Below are positions 10,801 to 23,400 of a stretch of 64,000 nucleotides of DNA, in pieces. The stretch is from Helicoverpa zea (taxonomy: Eukaryota; Arthropoda; Insecta; Lepidoptera; Noctuidae): assembly GCF_022581195.2 (NCBI RefSeq), contig NC_061467.1, positions 1,178,001 to 1,242,000 of the forward strand, in the 5' to 3' direction. The notes under the pieces were generated by a model. The model did not search any database. It was not told the origin of the DNA and worked only from the letters and a program-made list of their open reading frames with translations. The stretch's first letter is position 1; each line of letters starts with the position of its first letter. Made by a program: the position numbers and the translations under genes.

Positions 10801-13800
10801 GAAGACATGTTCCGGTGTTTTTGCATTCACCAACCAGCAATAACTTATGTACGATTGGGCTACATTTTACGTAATTTTTGCTTCGACTTGTTAACTATAA
10901 AAAAAAAATATTCGCGCTCGCTTCGCTCGCGCAATCGGTAACTACACACACCTCTGTTTTTCGTATGGGTTTGAATTGCAGTTGAAGGGCGCCGTAGAAA
11001 TCTCGCCCAGGGCGCTGGTAGAGTTAAAACCGGCACTGATCGCAATTTATCTTTGTTTAATTGTTGAGGCATTCTATTCCGAAAAATCATTTTTCGCGCA
11101 CGTCCGTTATAGCTTTTTGTTCACTTTGGCTTTTTATGATATGTTTACTTCATGAAAACTCTAAGGAAAAAATCGCGCTCGCTTCGCTCGCGGCTTCATG
11201 TACATTAGCACTTCATTTCTGTGCATATCTTACTTTTTGACTTTGCTTTGTTAATTTACAGTGGTTTTTATTTGTTTTGTGTCCTTAGACTAAAAAAATT
11301 TCGCGCTCGCTTCGCTCGCGCTTCCTTACATATAAAATGTGTCTCATGCGTCGACTTTTTCAACGGGAAACCCACCAAAAACCATTAATAACATATTTTG
11401 CTGAAATTAAACATTGCTATAGATATTTAATTTCGTTAGTTTAAGTTACCCATAATCTGTTCTAAGCACTTTGATATACATTATGTTGGTACCTACCCAT
11501 TAATCACAATCTTTCAATACATAGGGGCCACTTGGGTAATTATTGCACTGTATTGATGCCCTAAGCAATTGCTTAGTCTGCTTATGGGCTAACCCAGGAC
11601 TTCTTAGGTTACTCTAAGACTTAGAGCATTTCAAGTAAATAAAAAGTTATGTGTAATATGTTATGTACCTATTGCAATATTTATGTATCCAAAAGGAAGT
11701 GCGTTTTTTGCAATCAGAGCGGTGCATGTACATATTTTTTTCTGTTGGACAAGTAAAATGGATATGAATGGGCGGGGGGGGGTCCGGTCCCCCTGGACCC
11801 CACCCCTTATATATTTTTTGACAAAACCCAGTATAATATGTAGTCGTAGGGCGGCATAATCGGTTTTGCACGCGGGCGAACAAACAGCTAGCGGCGGGCC
11901 TGCAATGCACCACGGTCTGCATAACATATTTTATGTTCATTCAGATAAAAATCAGCCCTGGAGCCTACTGGAATTTAAATGTAACCTTGGAAATGGCAAT
12001 TTAATGGTGAATTTTAATTTACATAAACATAAACATTCACTGCTTGTGGAGAATTTCGAATTGCTTGTCACAAGAAATGTGCATTATTTACATAGTTTAG
12101 GTATGCAGTTATGTATATTAAGCATATACAGGCTATTGCGGATTTATAAAGCTGAATAAAAACTTGTATATAAAAAAAAATATATAATAAAAGGTACTGG
12201 GCGAAGTCAACAATTCTTCATGGCCTATTTAAGAGAAGACAGGAAACCGCTTCACAGAATTTGTAAGTCAAAATAATTCCTCGTATAGTCTAATCCACGA
12301 ATATTTTTTGTGCAACTTTTTTCGTTCAACAAAAAGTGGCTTCGCGTGCGCTTAATCTTAACTCCTTGAGCAGGAATGTGTTTGAGGTAACAGTTACCGT
12401 GTACTGTTAACCTGAACCCGCGAAACATCTGATTGTCTTGCAAATTGGATAATTGTATGGAATTAGAAGAATCCTAGATTATCTAGTCAAAGACTTACGG
12501 TATTACGTGTTTGGGTTACTATTGTTTGTATGTACGATTCTGTTGTTGTTTCTCACGAGATATCTTTTAGTAATCGCATATCTGCCTGAAAGTTATGATA
12601 CGGTAAAAGTAGGTACGTTTTCCGGAATTTATAATTCGGTCCATTACAGATGTAATAAAATATTTATTGTGGAATCATAATTATGCACAATATGTAAAAG
12701 ATGAAATATAAGAAGATAAATACATAAGAGATATAGCCCACTACAGCTAACCTAACCTAACCTAACAAAAAACTAGATCAATAAATAGATGTTCGCACAA
12801 TCAAAGCAGATTGGCAACACCGATTAAACCAACCTAACAGCATCCAAAACTCCAACAAAGAACCAAAAACCAAACAAAGATAAGTATGACAAAGTACCTA
12901 TAATCACATGAACAATTTTCCCAATAAAATCACAATGGCGGCCGGAATGGCGGGAAACTATAACCTAACCTATGCGACTTTACCGTTACATTCCATAATT
13001 TGTATTGCCATTCCCAATTTTAGGTGAAAGCGTCATATATCGATGTTCGACATTATTTCAACGAAGCCGACACGCTTTTGTTGGTTTATTTATGTGAATG
13101 AACTTCGCAATAGTTGATTTTATGGTCTGCTTCTAACGTGTGGTATAATGAAGTAATTTTAGGTACATGAGGTGGTACTTGCTTTTGTTTTGTGAGGCCA
13201 TAAAATCCGACTGTGGTGATTCGATGGGAAAACCATCCAAATAGTTCGCCCTTTTGACTGTTAGGTTAGTACACTTATGTACTTTTACGTACTCTTTAAC
13301 TAACAGGGTTACTACTAATAACTTTAGATATAACGTAGACAATTCTTAAATTTTATGATTGGTTCACTTACCTGTCATGGGGCCCTCTGCCAGCGCTAGG
13401 TCCATAGCCCCCATACCCGTCATCGTATCCTCTATCATCATAAGCTGGTCTTCTAACTCCTGAATATCCATAACCATCGTATCTGCTCAATCCATCATCA
13501 TAGCTAGGATAATATCTATCATACAAAGGCCTTCTTCCTCGGTAATCGTCGTAGTAATCTCTTTCTCTATACGGATCTCTTAGGAATCTATCGTAATAGT
13601 CTGGTCTGTATCGGTCTCTCTCATCGTACCGATCTCCTCCTCTCCTCCTGTCGCGATCCCTGTCCCTCCCACGATCCCTGTCTCTATCTCTATCACTCCC
13701 TCGTCGGCTTCCACTCGGTCGGCTATCCTTGTCATCGTACGCATTTTTACCATCTCCATTATCTTCGTCAGTTCCATTTTTGTTCCCACCTTTTCTGTCT

Positions 13801-16800
13801 GAGTATCTATCTTCGTCGCTATCATAGTTTTTCTTATTGTCGTGTCTGTTACCGTACGTCGGTTTGTGTCCCCGTCTGTCGTCATCGTATCGGTCGCGTC
13901 TGTCGTAGTCGTCATCGTCGTCCCTGCGATCGTCGCAGCGTCCGCAGCGAGGCCTGTCGTACTCCTGTCTGCCGTACTCTAGCCTATCGTAAATAGGCCG
14001 TGGGGCTCCATATCTGTAGTCGTAGTAACTTCTGCTCTGTCTTTTTAGTTTGTCTGTCTGTTCCTCAGTTTTGGGTGTTAGTACTTCTGATAAGACTGTT
14101 TCTTCTGCTGAGGTATAGTGTAGACAGGTTACAATGAAGGCCAATAGAGCCTGAAACAAATGAAGTGCGCTATTACATATTATTATTAATAAGACAATAC
14201 GGAACTCTTTTTGTATAGTGGAAAACATGAAAAATAAACAAACCACGAACAAAAGAGCTACATTAATAAATACAACATTACCTACTCGTCAAGCATTATC
14301 TTATCAGATCAGTCAATATCATGCTACGTTAACTATGCGCACGGATTGTTTCATCGTTTTTTGTGCAGCTATTTCCGCGTCGATAAGTAGCCATGTATTG
14401 TGAAAAACTGGGTGTAATTGTTTTAATGTAAATATGAATTGTGTAATTTGTCTGTCTGTCTTTGAAATGTATCTTGTTAACGAGTAATTTAAGCTTTTTT
14501 TACTCAAACACTATACTTCCTATTTTGACCGACCTATGTATTACGATTATATTTTGTAACTTTTTCATCCATACTGTACCTAATCAATTCTAACGGAATC
14601 ACTATAATAAATCAAGGAAATGGATGATATATCTCTTTCTTAATCAGTTCACTTGAATGCTTCCCCAGTGTTTATAACTTTTTCATCTTTACAAATAACT
14701 TAAAGATGACATAGTGTAACAGCGCTCAAGCCCTCAAGCAATAAATTATTTAAAAAAAGAATCTTTAAAAACAATTTAATGTCACTGGTTTCTTTAATTA
14801 TGATTTTATTTGCATCTCCTAGAGTTAGTAGCTCTTGCCCCTCAAGCTCTGTTTAATTTATGATTTATCAAAAAATTCAAATAATGCAACATTATCTCAT
14901 ATCAACAACAATACTTGAACATTTTCCTGTACTAAATTATATCGAAACAAAACAAAATTAGGTTGTGTCCTTCATGTTGAAGTTTTCTCTTTGTACTCGA
15001 TCTATGTGATATCATACCATTGTTTCAAAAGGTCATAACCATGGTGGGAGCAGTTTGATGGTGAATTTTTTGCATATATTTGTGGTTTTAACAATAATTT
15101 GACCTTATATGTGTACTTAGATAAGATTAATTTGTGTGGTCATCGTGAATGTCTAGGTTTGCGGCAAAATATGCCAGTTTCTACTATCTTGACTTCTATT
15201 TGATTTGACATCTATCTGCGGCGTTGAATATCCTATACAGCTGTTGATTTGTCTACAAAAGATACACCGATAAGATAAATATTCGACTTTACCTAAACTA
15301 CCTATCTTATATGGAGCAATAGGCATGATGACAAATTTTTAAATTCCTTTGTATGATGTAGGTATACGTCTATTTTATATGAAAAATTATTAATTTTAAG
15401 AAAATGCGAAGTTTTTTTATCAAATAATTGCATTTTTCTCTGTCCACTTTGAATCCGGCGCGAAAACGCATGTCAGTGTCATGTCGTCACTTGTGACGTC
15501 ACGACTGAAATTACAAGACGCAAGTAAACAACGCTCGTGCAATAATTAAGTTTTTTGTGTTATTAAATACGAATTCGAAAGGGCATAGGTGTTGTGGGGT
15601 CCCCCAGTGTAAGAACACATCCAAAACAACTCCTGATAAGTTATTTGTGTACGTTCCTCACAATAAAAAAATACGAAACAAGTGGCTTAAACTTGCAAGG
15701 CGAGATTCAAAAGCAATATTGCCCAAGGTACAACTTTATTTTTGTGAAGATCACTTTGATGCAAGTTATTACATAGTTCTCTAGATTCTAGCATAGTTTA
15801 TAATGTAAATAACTATTTCGAGGTTAGGTTTCATCTCTCATTGTTTTTTCATTAAACTAGTATACTTACATGGAAGTTTTAACATTTCTAAATTCAGCTG
15901 AACAAAAATCTTTATTTGATGCCAAAAACTTTCCCAGCATTATGATATCAATTCTAGGCAAATTAGCGCTGTTTGCCTTGATAAATCCGGGCTCCATAAC
16001 TCGTGTTATAAACAATTAATTAATTAAAAACAAAGATCGCAGTGGAAGTTCACAATAACGAAATGTGACGTTCGCGCGCTTTCGCGCGAGTTGTTTTGAG
16101 AGATGACGTCACGAGCTCTGATTGGTGTTCAAGATATCATGGCGGATTGCCTTATTTCGTAATTTTATTTTATAAAAATATATATTAATCACATTATTAA
16201 TAAAGAAAACAATGCGCGTTTTATATTCCAAGCTTCAAGTTTAATTTAATAAATATATTATTTTAATGATTTTTGATTACTGTCATCATGCCTATTGTCA
16301 AAATTGTATCACTAGTAAACCAATCATAGCCCGGTCAAAATAGACATAAAAGTAGTAGTCAAATAACAAAAATTCCCACAAAGCTTATTTTTGGTGGCTA
16401 GAAGCTAGATTTGATCATTATAAATAAAATACTAAAAGTCCCCATCGATCCCATGTGTGCGTCAAAAGTTATTCGAGGTCAATTATCAAAATTTTAGGTT
16501 TTTTGATTTTTTTTCGAAAACGGTAAGTTTTATCAAAAAAAGACATGAGACCAAAATCGTAGATCTTTAAATTTTCTACAAAAATGGCATTAACAGTTTT
16601 CTCCTAAATCTTACCATTCCTGAGATATAGCGATTCAAAGAGTCACACTATACATGATATGCACATATAAGCCACGTACATACGAGGGCTGCCTTTAAGT
16701 TGTATCGTTTGAAATAAGTACAGACAATCTAATAAGTTAATACCATTTATTGTTTTTCAAAGAATTCTCCGCGATATTTAATGCACTTTTGCATGCATTA

Positions 16801-19800
16801 AACCCAGTTCTTGAAATATTTATTCCATTCTGAAGTGGGGGTAGTCAAATTGGCCGATTTGTATGACTCAACAGCTTTTTCATGTGTGCTGAAACGTTTA
16901 CCACGAAGACTTTACTTAATTTTGGGGAATGTAAAACAATCGTAATGCCCACGGATCCATGTCACGGTATGTTACCTCCTGTGCCTCGATATTATCTTGG
17001 GTCATATCGGGTTTTAAATTACCTTCACGTGGCTTGTCGCTAAGGCTAGATTGCCCACTTTTAAAACCTAAATATCAGCGTACTGCAGTCCTAAGGCATG
17101 GTTCTACATCACTAAACACAGAACAAAATTTTTTACTCGACAATCCACTTTTAAAGTTGTAGAAAATTATCGCACGCTAATTTTTCTTCGACATTTCCAT
17201 TTTTATCCAGAAGACTGGGGTTGGAAATTGATACATAATATCTGGACCCTATTAAAACTTTACTCCCACCTGCTCCAGAAAAACTCCTGACAATATTTTT
17301 TCCAATTGCAAAAATGATTGTAGTATCAAATCATCCTCCGAGCCCTTTTCCCAACTATGTTGGGGTCGGCTTCCAGTTTAACCGGATGTACCTAAGTACC
17401 AGTCCTTTATAAAGAGCGACTGCCCTATCTGACCCCCTTAACCCCGTTACCCGGGCAACCCAATACCCCTTGGTTAGACTGGTGTCAGACTTACTGGCTT
17501 CTGACTACTCATAATGACTGCCAAGGATGTTCAATGACAGCCAGAACCTACAGTTTAACGTGCCATCAGAAACACAGTCATTGGTGTCCAAGATATGCTT
17601 AGAAAGTACATACAAACTTAGAAAAGTTGCATTGGTACTTGTCTGACCTGTGTGCATGTCATGTATGGAATATACTTTGAAGCGCGATATCTCAGGAATG
17701 GTAAGATTTAGGAGAAAACTGTTAATGCCATTTTTGTAGAAAATTTTATAATCTACAATTTTGGTCTGATGTATTTTTTTGATAAAACTTACCGTTTTCG
17801 AAAAAAACACAAAAAAAAAACAAAAATTTTGACATTTGACCTCGAATAACTTTTGACGCACACATGGGATCGATGGGGACTTTTAGTATTTTATTTAGAA
17901 TGATCTAATCTAGCTCTCCACCAAAAATCAGCTTTCCGGTAATTTTTGTTATTTCAAATGTCTATTTTGACCGGGCTATCAACAGATAAAACCTACTTAT
18001 TGAAATCATCAGTATATCGATAGCAAAAGAATAATTTTGCCAAGTCATGTTAAGGTGTTATATTGAAACTTGGCAAAAGAGCATTCCCAGTAAGGCAGTA
18101 GCTCCCATACATATAGATAATTAAAGAAATCGGGGGAAAAAGGTCTAACAAAGTCAAATACATTTTTCTCTATAAGTTTCGTGCGTTACCTCAAAACAGC
18201 TCTACATATCGACCTTAAAACCTCACAACAGACCTATTTACATTTCCATACAAGTTGTCTCCAAGCCGTGGGAATTAGGACTAAAATATAACAAATTATA
18301 TAATAAAACAAACATACACATTAGCTAGTGAGCTTACTAGCATTGTTTAACTAACATCCGTTGGTATAAACGCTTTATAATTGTGGCCGGCCATGGACTA
18401 ATGGGAGACAAAAGATTGGCATTGTAGGCCTACGAATTATGACATAGAATTTACGTAATTTTGTATAAAATGTAAGCGTTGCATAGTCTGAATCGCAATG
18501 TGAGTTCGTGGTTTTTAAATGTATTTTTTTATATGTCTGGCTCCTAATATATAGACCCTTTTTAGGGTTCCGTAGCCAAAATGGCAAAAACGGAACCCTT
18601 ATAGTTTCGTCATGTCCGTCTGTCCGTCTGTCCGTCTGTCCGTCTGTCACAGCCGATTTACTCGGAAACTATAAGTACTACAGTGATGAAATTTGATGGG
18701 AATATGTGTTGTATGAACCGCTACAAAAATATGACACTAAATAGTAAAAAAAAGAATTGGGGGTGGGGCCCCCCATACATGTAACTGAGGGATGAAATTT
18801 TTTTTTTCGATGTACATACCCGTGTGGGGTATCAATGGAAAGGTCTTTTAAAATGATATAAAGTTTTCTAAAAAACATTTTTCTTAAAGTGAACGGTTTT
18901 TGAGATATCAGCTCTCAAAGTCGTAAAAAGTATGTCCCCCCCCCCCCTCTATTTTTATAACTACGGGGTATAAAATTCTAAAAAAAATAGAGGTGATGCA
19001 TGCTAATTAACTCTTTCAACGATTTTTGGTTTGATCAAAGTATCTCTTATAGTTTTTGAGACAGGTTGATTTAACTGTAATTTACGGAACCCTTCGCGCA
19101 CGAGTCCGACTCGCACTTGGCCGGTTTTTTTTAACTATAACTGGTTGCAATATTAGACGGGCCACACATTGTTTCCTTCTTTCTTTGAATGTGCCCTAAA
19201 GTTCAATAGCCTATAATTGCAAATGTATATGTAGTCACTGTAAAATACAATCAGAAATGCCATAATATAATTGAGTACATTGGTACTGCTTACTCCTAAA
19301 CATATTTCTGAAAGCAGACTTGCGAAAGGAAATGACTGGCTGTGGAATAATCCTCAAGGAACGTTCATGCAAATGATCCCGCGTTCTAAATACAGCCCAG
19401 ATTACTTAGAACAATATTTTCATTTCAGATTTTTATTTATTACGATTACTAAACTGATGGCCAGTTTGACAATAACGAAAGACGCGTTAATACGACAATA
19501 ATTAAGAAATAAACCTCAATCTCCGCAAAACCAATATTTATAAGACGTTAAATGCAAGTCCAGTTGTCCACGCGACTTTATCTCACGTCTTTATAATTCT
19601 AATATCCATACAATATGTAAAACCTTCAGTTTACAGTTACGTACTATTGTGGCTCCTACATTAATTGCTTAGGTACTGTTAATTTTATGGGAATACCCAT
19701 TCAAATATGCTCTGTGCGATATAACGGTTTTGCACATCTAGGAATAGTGTTATTCGAAAATATAAAGGGCTACTAACAAAAACTATAAAAAAAATATGTA

Positions 19801-20249
19801 AGGAAATAGTTTAGTTTCAGACGATAGATACTATTTAAGTGGAATATAAGTTAAGTTTTCGGTAATACAAAAATATTTCACATTGACCTATACCACAAAT
19901 AATTGAAGCTCAATTTGATTGCTCGATATAATAAAAGCATTTATACTAATCCACCTACAGTAATACCTCTACAAAATAATTCGATTGAAAGCATGAGAGT
20001 CCTTTTAAATTACCCTAATTTAGTTATTTATAGAACTTCATCTGAATTGAAAACTGGTCTTGCCTTGACGAACCACTTTAAAAATGATGCAAAAAGGACT
20101 CAATCAACCGGGTATAAAAAGCTCTTCAGGCCTAGGTACTTTATATAGAACTATATTTGAGAAGGTAGACACATTATTTGAATTCTCATTGTTAACATAG
20201 GCTTTCGTAATAGTAAAATCAAACTCACCAGAATCACAAACCGTTCCAT
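7860..20249 (-). CDS. Secreted low-complexity protein (Asp/Arg/Tyr-rich, then Gly-Tyr-Gln-rich), five exons
   Basis: Exons on the minus strand: 20249-20229, 14150-13372, 9192-9070, 8734-8477 and 8097-7860. All have GT-AG borders (donors GTGAGT, GTAAGT, GTAATT, GTGAGG). Phases join exactly (0, 2, 2, 2), giving 1419 nt and 472 residues. Exon 1 encodes MERFVIL; exon 2 completes a signal peptide (ALLAFIVTCLHYTSA, likely cut near residue 22). KLKRQSR near residue 46 looks like a furin-type site. Residues about 50-266 are a polyampholyte full of Asp, Arg and Tyr, with DRDRDRDRGRD runs. Exon 4 is Gly/Tyr/Gln/Ser/Ala-rich with repeated GYGQ and AYGQ. Exon 5 is Gln/Asn/Ser-rich. I see no folded domain. 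It is probably an extracellular disordered protein; cuticle, eggshell or silk-associated roles are guesses. Identity to a named family is unknown. Confidence 0.8.
8955..9032. repeat. Perfect 78-bp intronic hairpin
   Basis: Two identical inverted 28-base arms (starting agagttatttcaataaatg) enclose a 22-base loop. The loop itself contains short inverted pieces (gatgcatttgcatc). It lies in intron 3 of the secreted-protein gene, 38 bp from the exon 3 donor at 9070. It could be a tiny MITE, a precursor-like small-RNA hairpin or a splicing-relevant structure. Confidence 0.7.
9637..11902. mobile_element. hAT-type non-autonomous element with internal GC-rich repeats
   Basis: A perfect 8-bp duplication, CAATGCAC, flanks it at 9629-9636 and 11903-11910. 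Terminal inverted repeats begin CAGGCCCGCCG at both ends. These two signs define hAT. The 2.27-kb interior has no intact transposase. It holds seven copies of cgcgctcgcttcgctcgcg or near variants (about 9855, 10509, 10600, 10774, 10911, 11173, 11301), usually preceded by an A-rich run, plus poly(A) near 10370-10393. It lies in intron 2 of the secreted-protein gene. Confidence 0.75.
12747..12766. repeat. Short CCTAA run (insect telomere-type unit)
   Basis: About four consecutive CTAAC/CCTAA units. (TTAGG)n is the ancestral insect telomere repeat. At 20 bp this is only a trace inside an intron, and chance or repair origin is possible. Confidence 0.4.
15317..16297. mobile_element. THAP-domain transposon remnant (P-element-like)
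   Basis: A perfect 17-bp inverted repeat, CAATAGGCATGATGACA, bounds about 980 bp (15317-15333 and 16281-16297). Inside is a THAP zinc-finger fragment. THAP domains occur at the N-terminus of P-element-type transposases, so the pair suggests a deleted P-like element. No 8-bp duplication was found, so the exact ends are uncertain. It lies in intron 1 of the secreted-protein gene. Confidence 0.55.
15557..15784 (+). pseudogene. THAP zinc-finger fragment
   Basis: An open frame of 75 codons with no ATG at its start (GTG at 15557). It encodes the C2CH THAP pattern: CCGVPQC, then FVYVPHNKKIRNKWLKLARR with the conserved Pro and Trp, then FCEDHF. The frame ends at a TAG just after the domain, where a functional protein would continue. 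It is therefore a DNA-binding-domain remnant, most likely from a transposase and not a host gene. Confidence 0.7.
16684..17220 (-). pseudogene. Mariner transposase remnant
   Basis: Read on the minus strand, about 16750-16930 gives a broken mariner C-terminus: a FPKIK..LRGKRFST segment, then EWNKYFKNW, then KCIKYRGEFFEKQ and a stop. These match the end of mariner transposases (LRG.KFS, W..R..KCI...G.Y.E). Stops interrupt the frame. A cgagggctgcctttaag sequence near 16684 resembles a mariner end. The left limit is clearer than the right. Confidence 0.6.
17331..17513 (-). mobile_element. Lepidopteran SINE-like repeat, longest copy
   Basis: On the minus strand this reads from gtagtcagaagccagtaag through ctgacaccagtctaacc and cggttaaactggaagccg to ggctcggaggatgat. 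It is the same repeat as 62328-62489 but extends about 25 bp further at its 5' side. No target duplication is obvious. It lies inside the long-TIR element. Confidence 0.75.
18562..19133 (+). repeat. Dispersed insect repeat, 'ggttccgtagccaaaatgg ... cttggccggttttt'
   Basis: It starts at gggttccgtagccaaaatgg and ends at cgactcgcacttggccgg followed by a T-run, a repeat form I associate with many lepidopteran genomes. It contains a (gtccgtct)n microsatellite at about 18613-18648 and C-runs near 18937. The class (SINE, LINE 3' end or other) cannot be decided here. It is in intron 1 of the secreted-protein gene. Confidence 0.55.
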
Positions 20250-20396
20250 TTTGATTAAAACTTAACTATAAATCTGTGAAGTTCATAATTTAAGTCCAAA
20301 AAAACTAAAATAAAAAGACTTATTTTTAAACAAACTATTTTTAAAACTCCAACTTTTACATATTGAAAAAAGTTTCGAAATGTAAAAAGTATTTTG

Positions 20397-20402
20397 TATA
20401 TA
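20397..20402 (-). promoter_or_regulatory. Possible TATA box of the secreted-protein gene
   Basis: TATATA on the minus strand, about 150 bp upstream of the ATG at 20249. Beyond it lies a CpG-rich patch (about 20410-20475) with gcgcatgcgt, an NRF1-like core. This is inferred from position only. Confidence 0.3.
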
Positions 20403-20475
20403 TTTTCGTGTCTATGCGCCGGTGGATGCGCGAACGCGTTATGGCGGACTGGCCACAGCGCATGCGTCCCCCGCT

Positions 20476-23400
20476 TATAAAATAATTATGGCGATCGTTG
20501 CTTGTTTTGTTTGGCCATCCGCCTAGGGCCTACTGGGTCGGTATTGTGAAGGTACTACCATATATCCTGCACAATTGATCGACAGTTTTTTGACTCCATT
20601 TTCCGAAATATGGGGTCATCTAACGAGGTCAAAGTGCTCTGTTCGGTTAGCTTGTAATTTGAACTCCATGAATTAAGCCGTTACTGTACTATGACTTCTA
20701 ATTTTTAATGAATGTCAATTATTATTGGGTACTTTTATTATGATACACTTGAATTCTAAATAACTACGTCATTAATAATGAACCATTTTTTGCATGAAGT
20801 TCAAGCAGAAAAAGTCAAATTCCAAGTAAATAATAAGTTTAAAAAAACTGTTTACACACGCAGACAAACTAGCATGGTAATTATATTATAAACAGCACAT
20901 TAGTTCTAAGGATGCTGTCAATTGGTTTTTCCATTGTGTCTCAAGAACAGATCGTATACTTTGTAAGAAATTAATTGGATTCGTTACGCATTACAAATTC
21001 TGTAGATCCGGAATCCTGTAAAAAATCATATGTTGTTCTACCAGCATACATGTTCCAGAAAGAATTTACCAGGATTCCTGAGAACTGCTGGATCTAAGTG
21101 TCTAAATACGGCTTTGTTTACGCCAAAAAGGTTTTAGTGCAAAGCTCCCCTGGTTTACGGCTGCTCCCAGTATCCTATCTAGGTATCTGTGCTTTTGCTT
21201 ACCTACTGGAGATAGGAATTTAACATTACTGGTACGTGGCCAATGTCAAAATTTTATCTCTCGTAAGCACAAGACAGATATGATATTGGAAATGGCAATA
21301 AGGGGACTGCCAGTACCAGTGAAAATTTTCGCAACATCATGAGCTGTTCTTATGAGTTTCTGCCTATAAGAAAGAAGGTTACGATGTCAGTCAACTCCAT
21401 TATAATGAGCGGATCCATATTAATTCCTGTCATCAATGTTAGAGGATGTAAAAACTCGAACTATGTTATTACGATTGCGTAAAGTCCTCCATATTTTTGT
21501 TTTGTTCTTTTATGAAGGCTTTCCAAGGCTTTGTCCATCAGCTCGGTAGAGGTTAGATAATAGTGATAATGTCGTCACCAAAATAATGCTTTATCTGAAA
21601 ATATATTGCAGGCATGTAAATAAAATTTGGTTAATAATTTTCAGTACTTTACATAATAAAGTTTGTTAAATTTGGTTTTGGGAATTTATAGCTACGGAAT
21701 GGTTCCGACGGTCTATGGGCTGTAGACTTACGCAGGCCAAAGTTTCCTCAACGTACGGTTGCTTCTCTGCCCGAAGACGTAATAACGACAGTTATAAGGT
21801 AGAGAATCTAGATAGTGTCATATCATTATCTTCATCTCCAGTCTTCTGTGTTTAATTAAACAAAAGAGGTACCTAGTCTAGCATTGCTACGTTTCAACAT
21901 AATTTAGGATTCCCTGAGGCTAAAAGATTGAAACAGATTCATCGTCAATTAAGTTCATTGAATTAGGCTTTGGTTCCTGACTTTACAACAGCAACGAAGC
22001 GTAACATGTCCCCATCAGATGTCGTTCACACTTCATGACAAATGCTTTACAGCTAGATCAGTTTACGGTCAAAAGTTATGAATTATATGATTTTCTTGAA
22101 GGAGGATGTGTCCAAAATTAAATAATAGCAGTTGTAATCGCTTGTGCTGAAGCAGGAAGGGGAAGCGCTATTGTCTAAAACTAGTTGCTGTTTCCATTGC
22201 GCAGTGCATAATGACGTCAGTGTGATGCTTGACGTTCTTCAGTCCTTGTTTTGGTGCTTAGTTCCTGATATGAAGTTATATTTAAAAAGTTAGAACAAAA
22301 GTCCTGAAAACCAAAATTCAGAATTAAAAGTTGAGTAATCTATGAAATGTTGCTTATTTACAGACCACGAAAACTGGCATGTACGCAACTCCAGAGAAAT
22401 CCATAGAAATAGTCAGTCCATAGAAATCTAAAAGTACCTAAATTGGTTAAAGCAGGAATAGATCTGAAAACAGACACCAAACCTCATTCATATTTTTATC
22501 ACCAGATTAGTTCGTCTAGTTTATCAAGCGGCTTTGCCTGTCCGAATTATGTCACCTATACTGACTACTATATGCAGCTAAATTCAGAAAAGCAAGAAAC
22601 TAGCTAGCACAATATTCGGCATTGAGAAAAGCTTTGACTGGAAAAAATAAAAGTGTCGTATGCAAATGGAGATGCGCTAATTAAAACAAGTAAATCTAAA
22701 AGTGTCGAGCACCGAACCGCGACTGACACGTCATTGTGGTGCTAACCAACGAACCGTAGCTACGCATCATCATATTTCAGTCAAGATTCGAATATAATTG
22801 ATTCTATTAGTTGGAGAAAAAATGTATTTAATTATTGTGTGAGGTCAGAAGGTTGCTGTACTTCCTGATCAAAAGTTTTGGTACAATTTTTTTTTAGTAC
22901 AGCTCATAATATGAAAACAGCAATAATTCAGTGTCCGTCGTAAAGTACCAAACGTTTTATTTATTAGGTTTATGTAGATCACAATAGGGTCGGGAAATTG
23001 AGTGACATAATATTACATGTACATATATTTAAATACTAACTAAAGGTAAGTAAGGAAACTTATAATTAAGTACCTGTATACCTAATGATACCCAATTATC
23101 AAAACAATACAGGTCAATAATACCTACCTAAAAACTGAGGGCTTGCAAAATATAATTCGCGGTTTTCGTTCGAACGAATGACAGATGTGGTTCCCGCCCA
23201 AAGCAGGTGCTGTACGCATGCGCGTGACGGCCAGCGCCCTCTGACTGTTGACATTGGAATTATAACGTATGATTCATAAGTTTTGTATCAATGTAGGTAC
23301 ACGATTTTTAATAATTTGCATAATTATTTTATATGATTGTGCAATTTCAGTAGCAATTTTGATGACAGCAATTTTTGGTTAGTGTAATTTTGAAGTCAAG

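Larger units (their letters stand above)
16329..17976. mobile_element. Long-TIR DNA element with nested insertions
   Basis: Two arms of about 300 bp (16329-16632 and 17681-17976) are inverted copies that start GCCCGGTCAAAATAGACAT. TA flanks both sides, consistent with a TA target duplication. Shared stretches include the cccatgtgtgcgtcaaaag and cattcctgagatat regions. The centre holds a mariner remnant and a SINE copy, so it is a composite or was bombarded after insertion. Confidence 0.75.

Noticed and set aside
9855..11320. Regularly spaced short repeats resembling a CRISPR array
   Set aside because: Spacing is irregular (60-270 bp), the context is a eukaryotic hAT element, and a second set of copies lies in another hAT.
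12747..12766. CCTAA run as a real telomere or fusion scar
   Set aside because: Only about four units, inside an intron; too short to support it.
13580..13915. Met/Thr-rich 111-codon frame on the minus strand
   Set aside because: It is an out-of-frame shadow of exon 2 of the secreted-protein gene (RD-codon repeats read in another frame).
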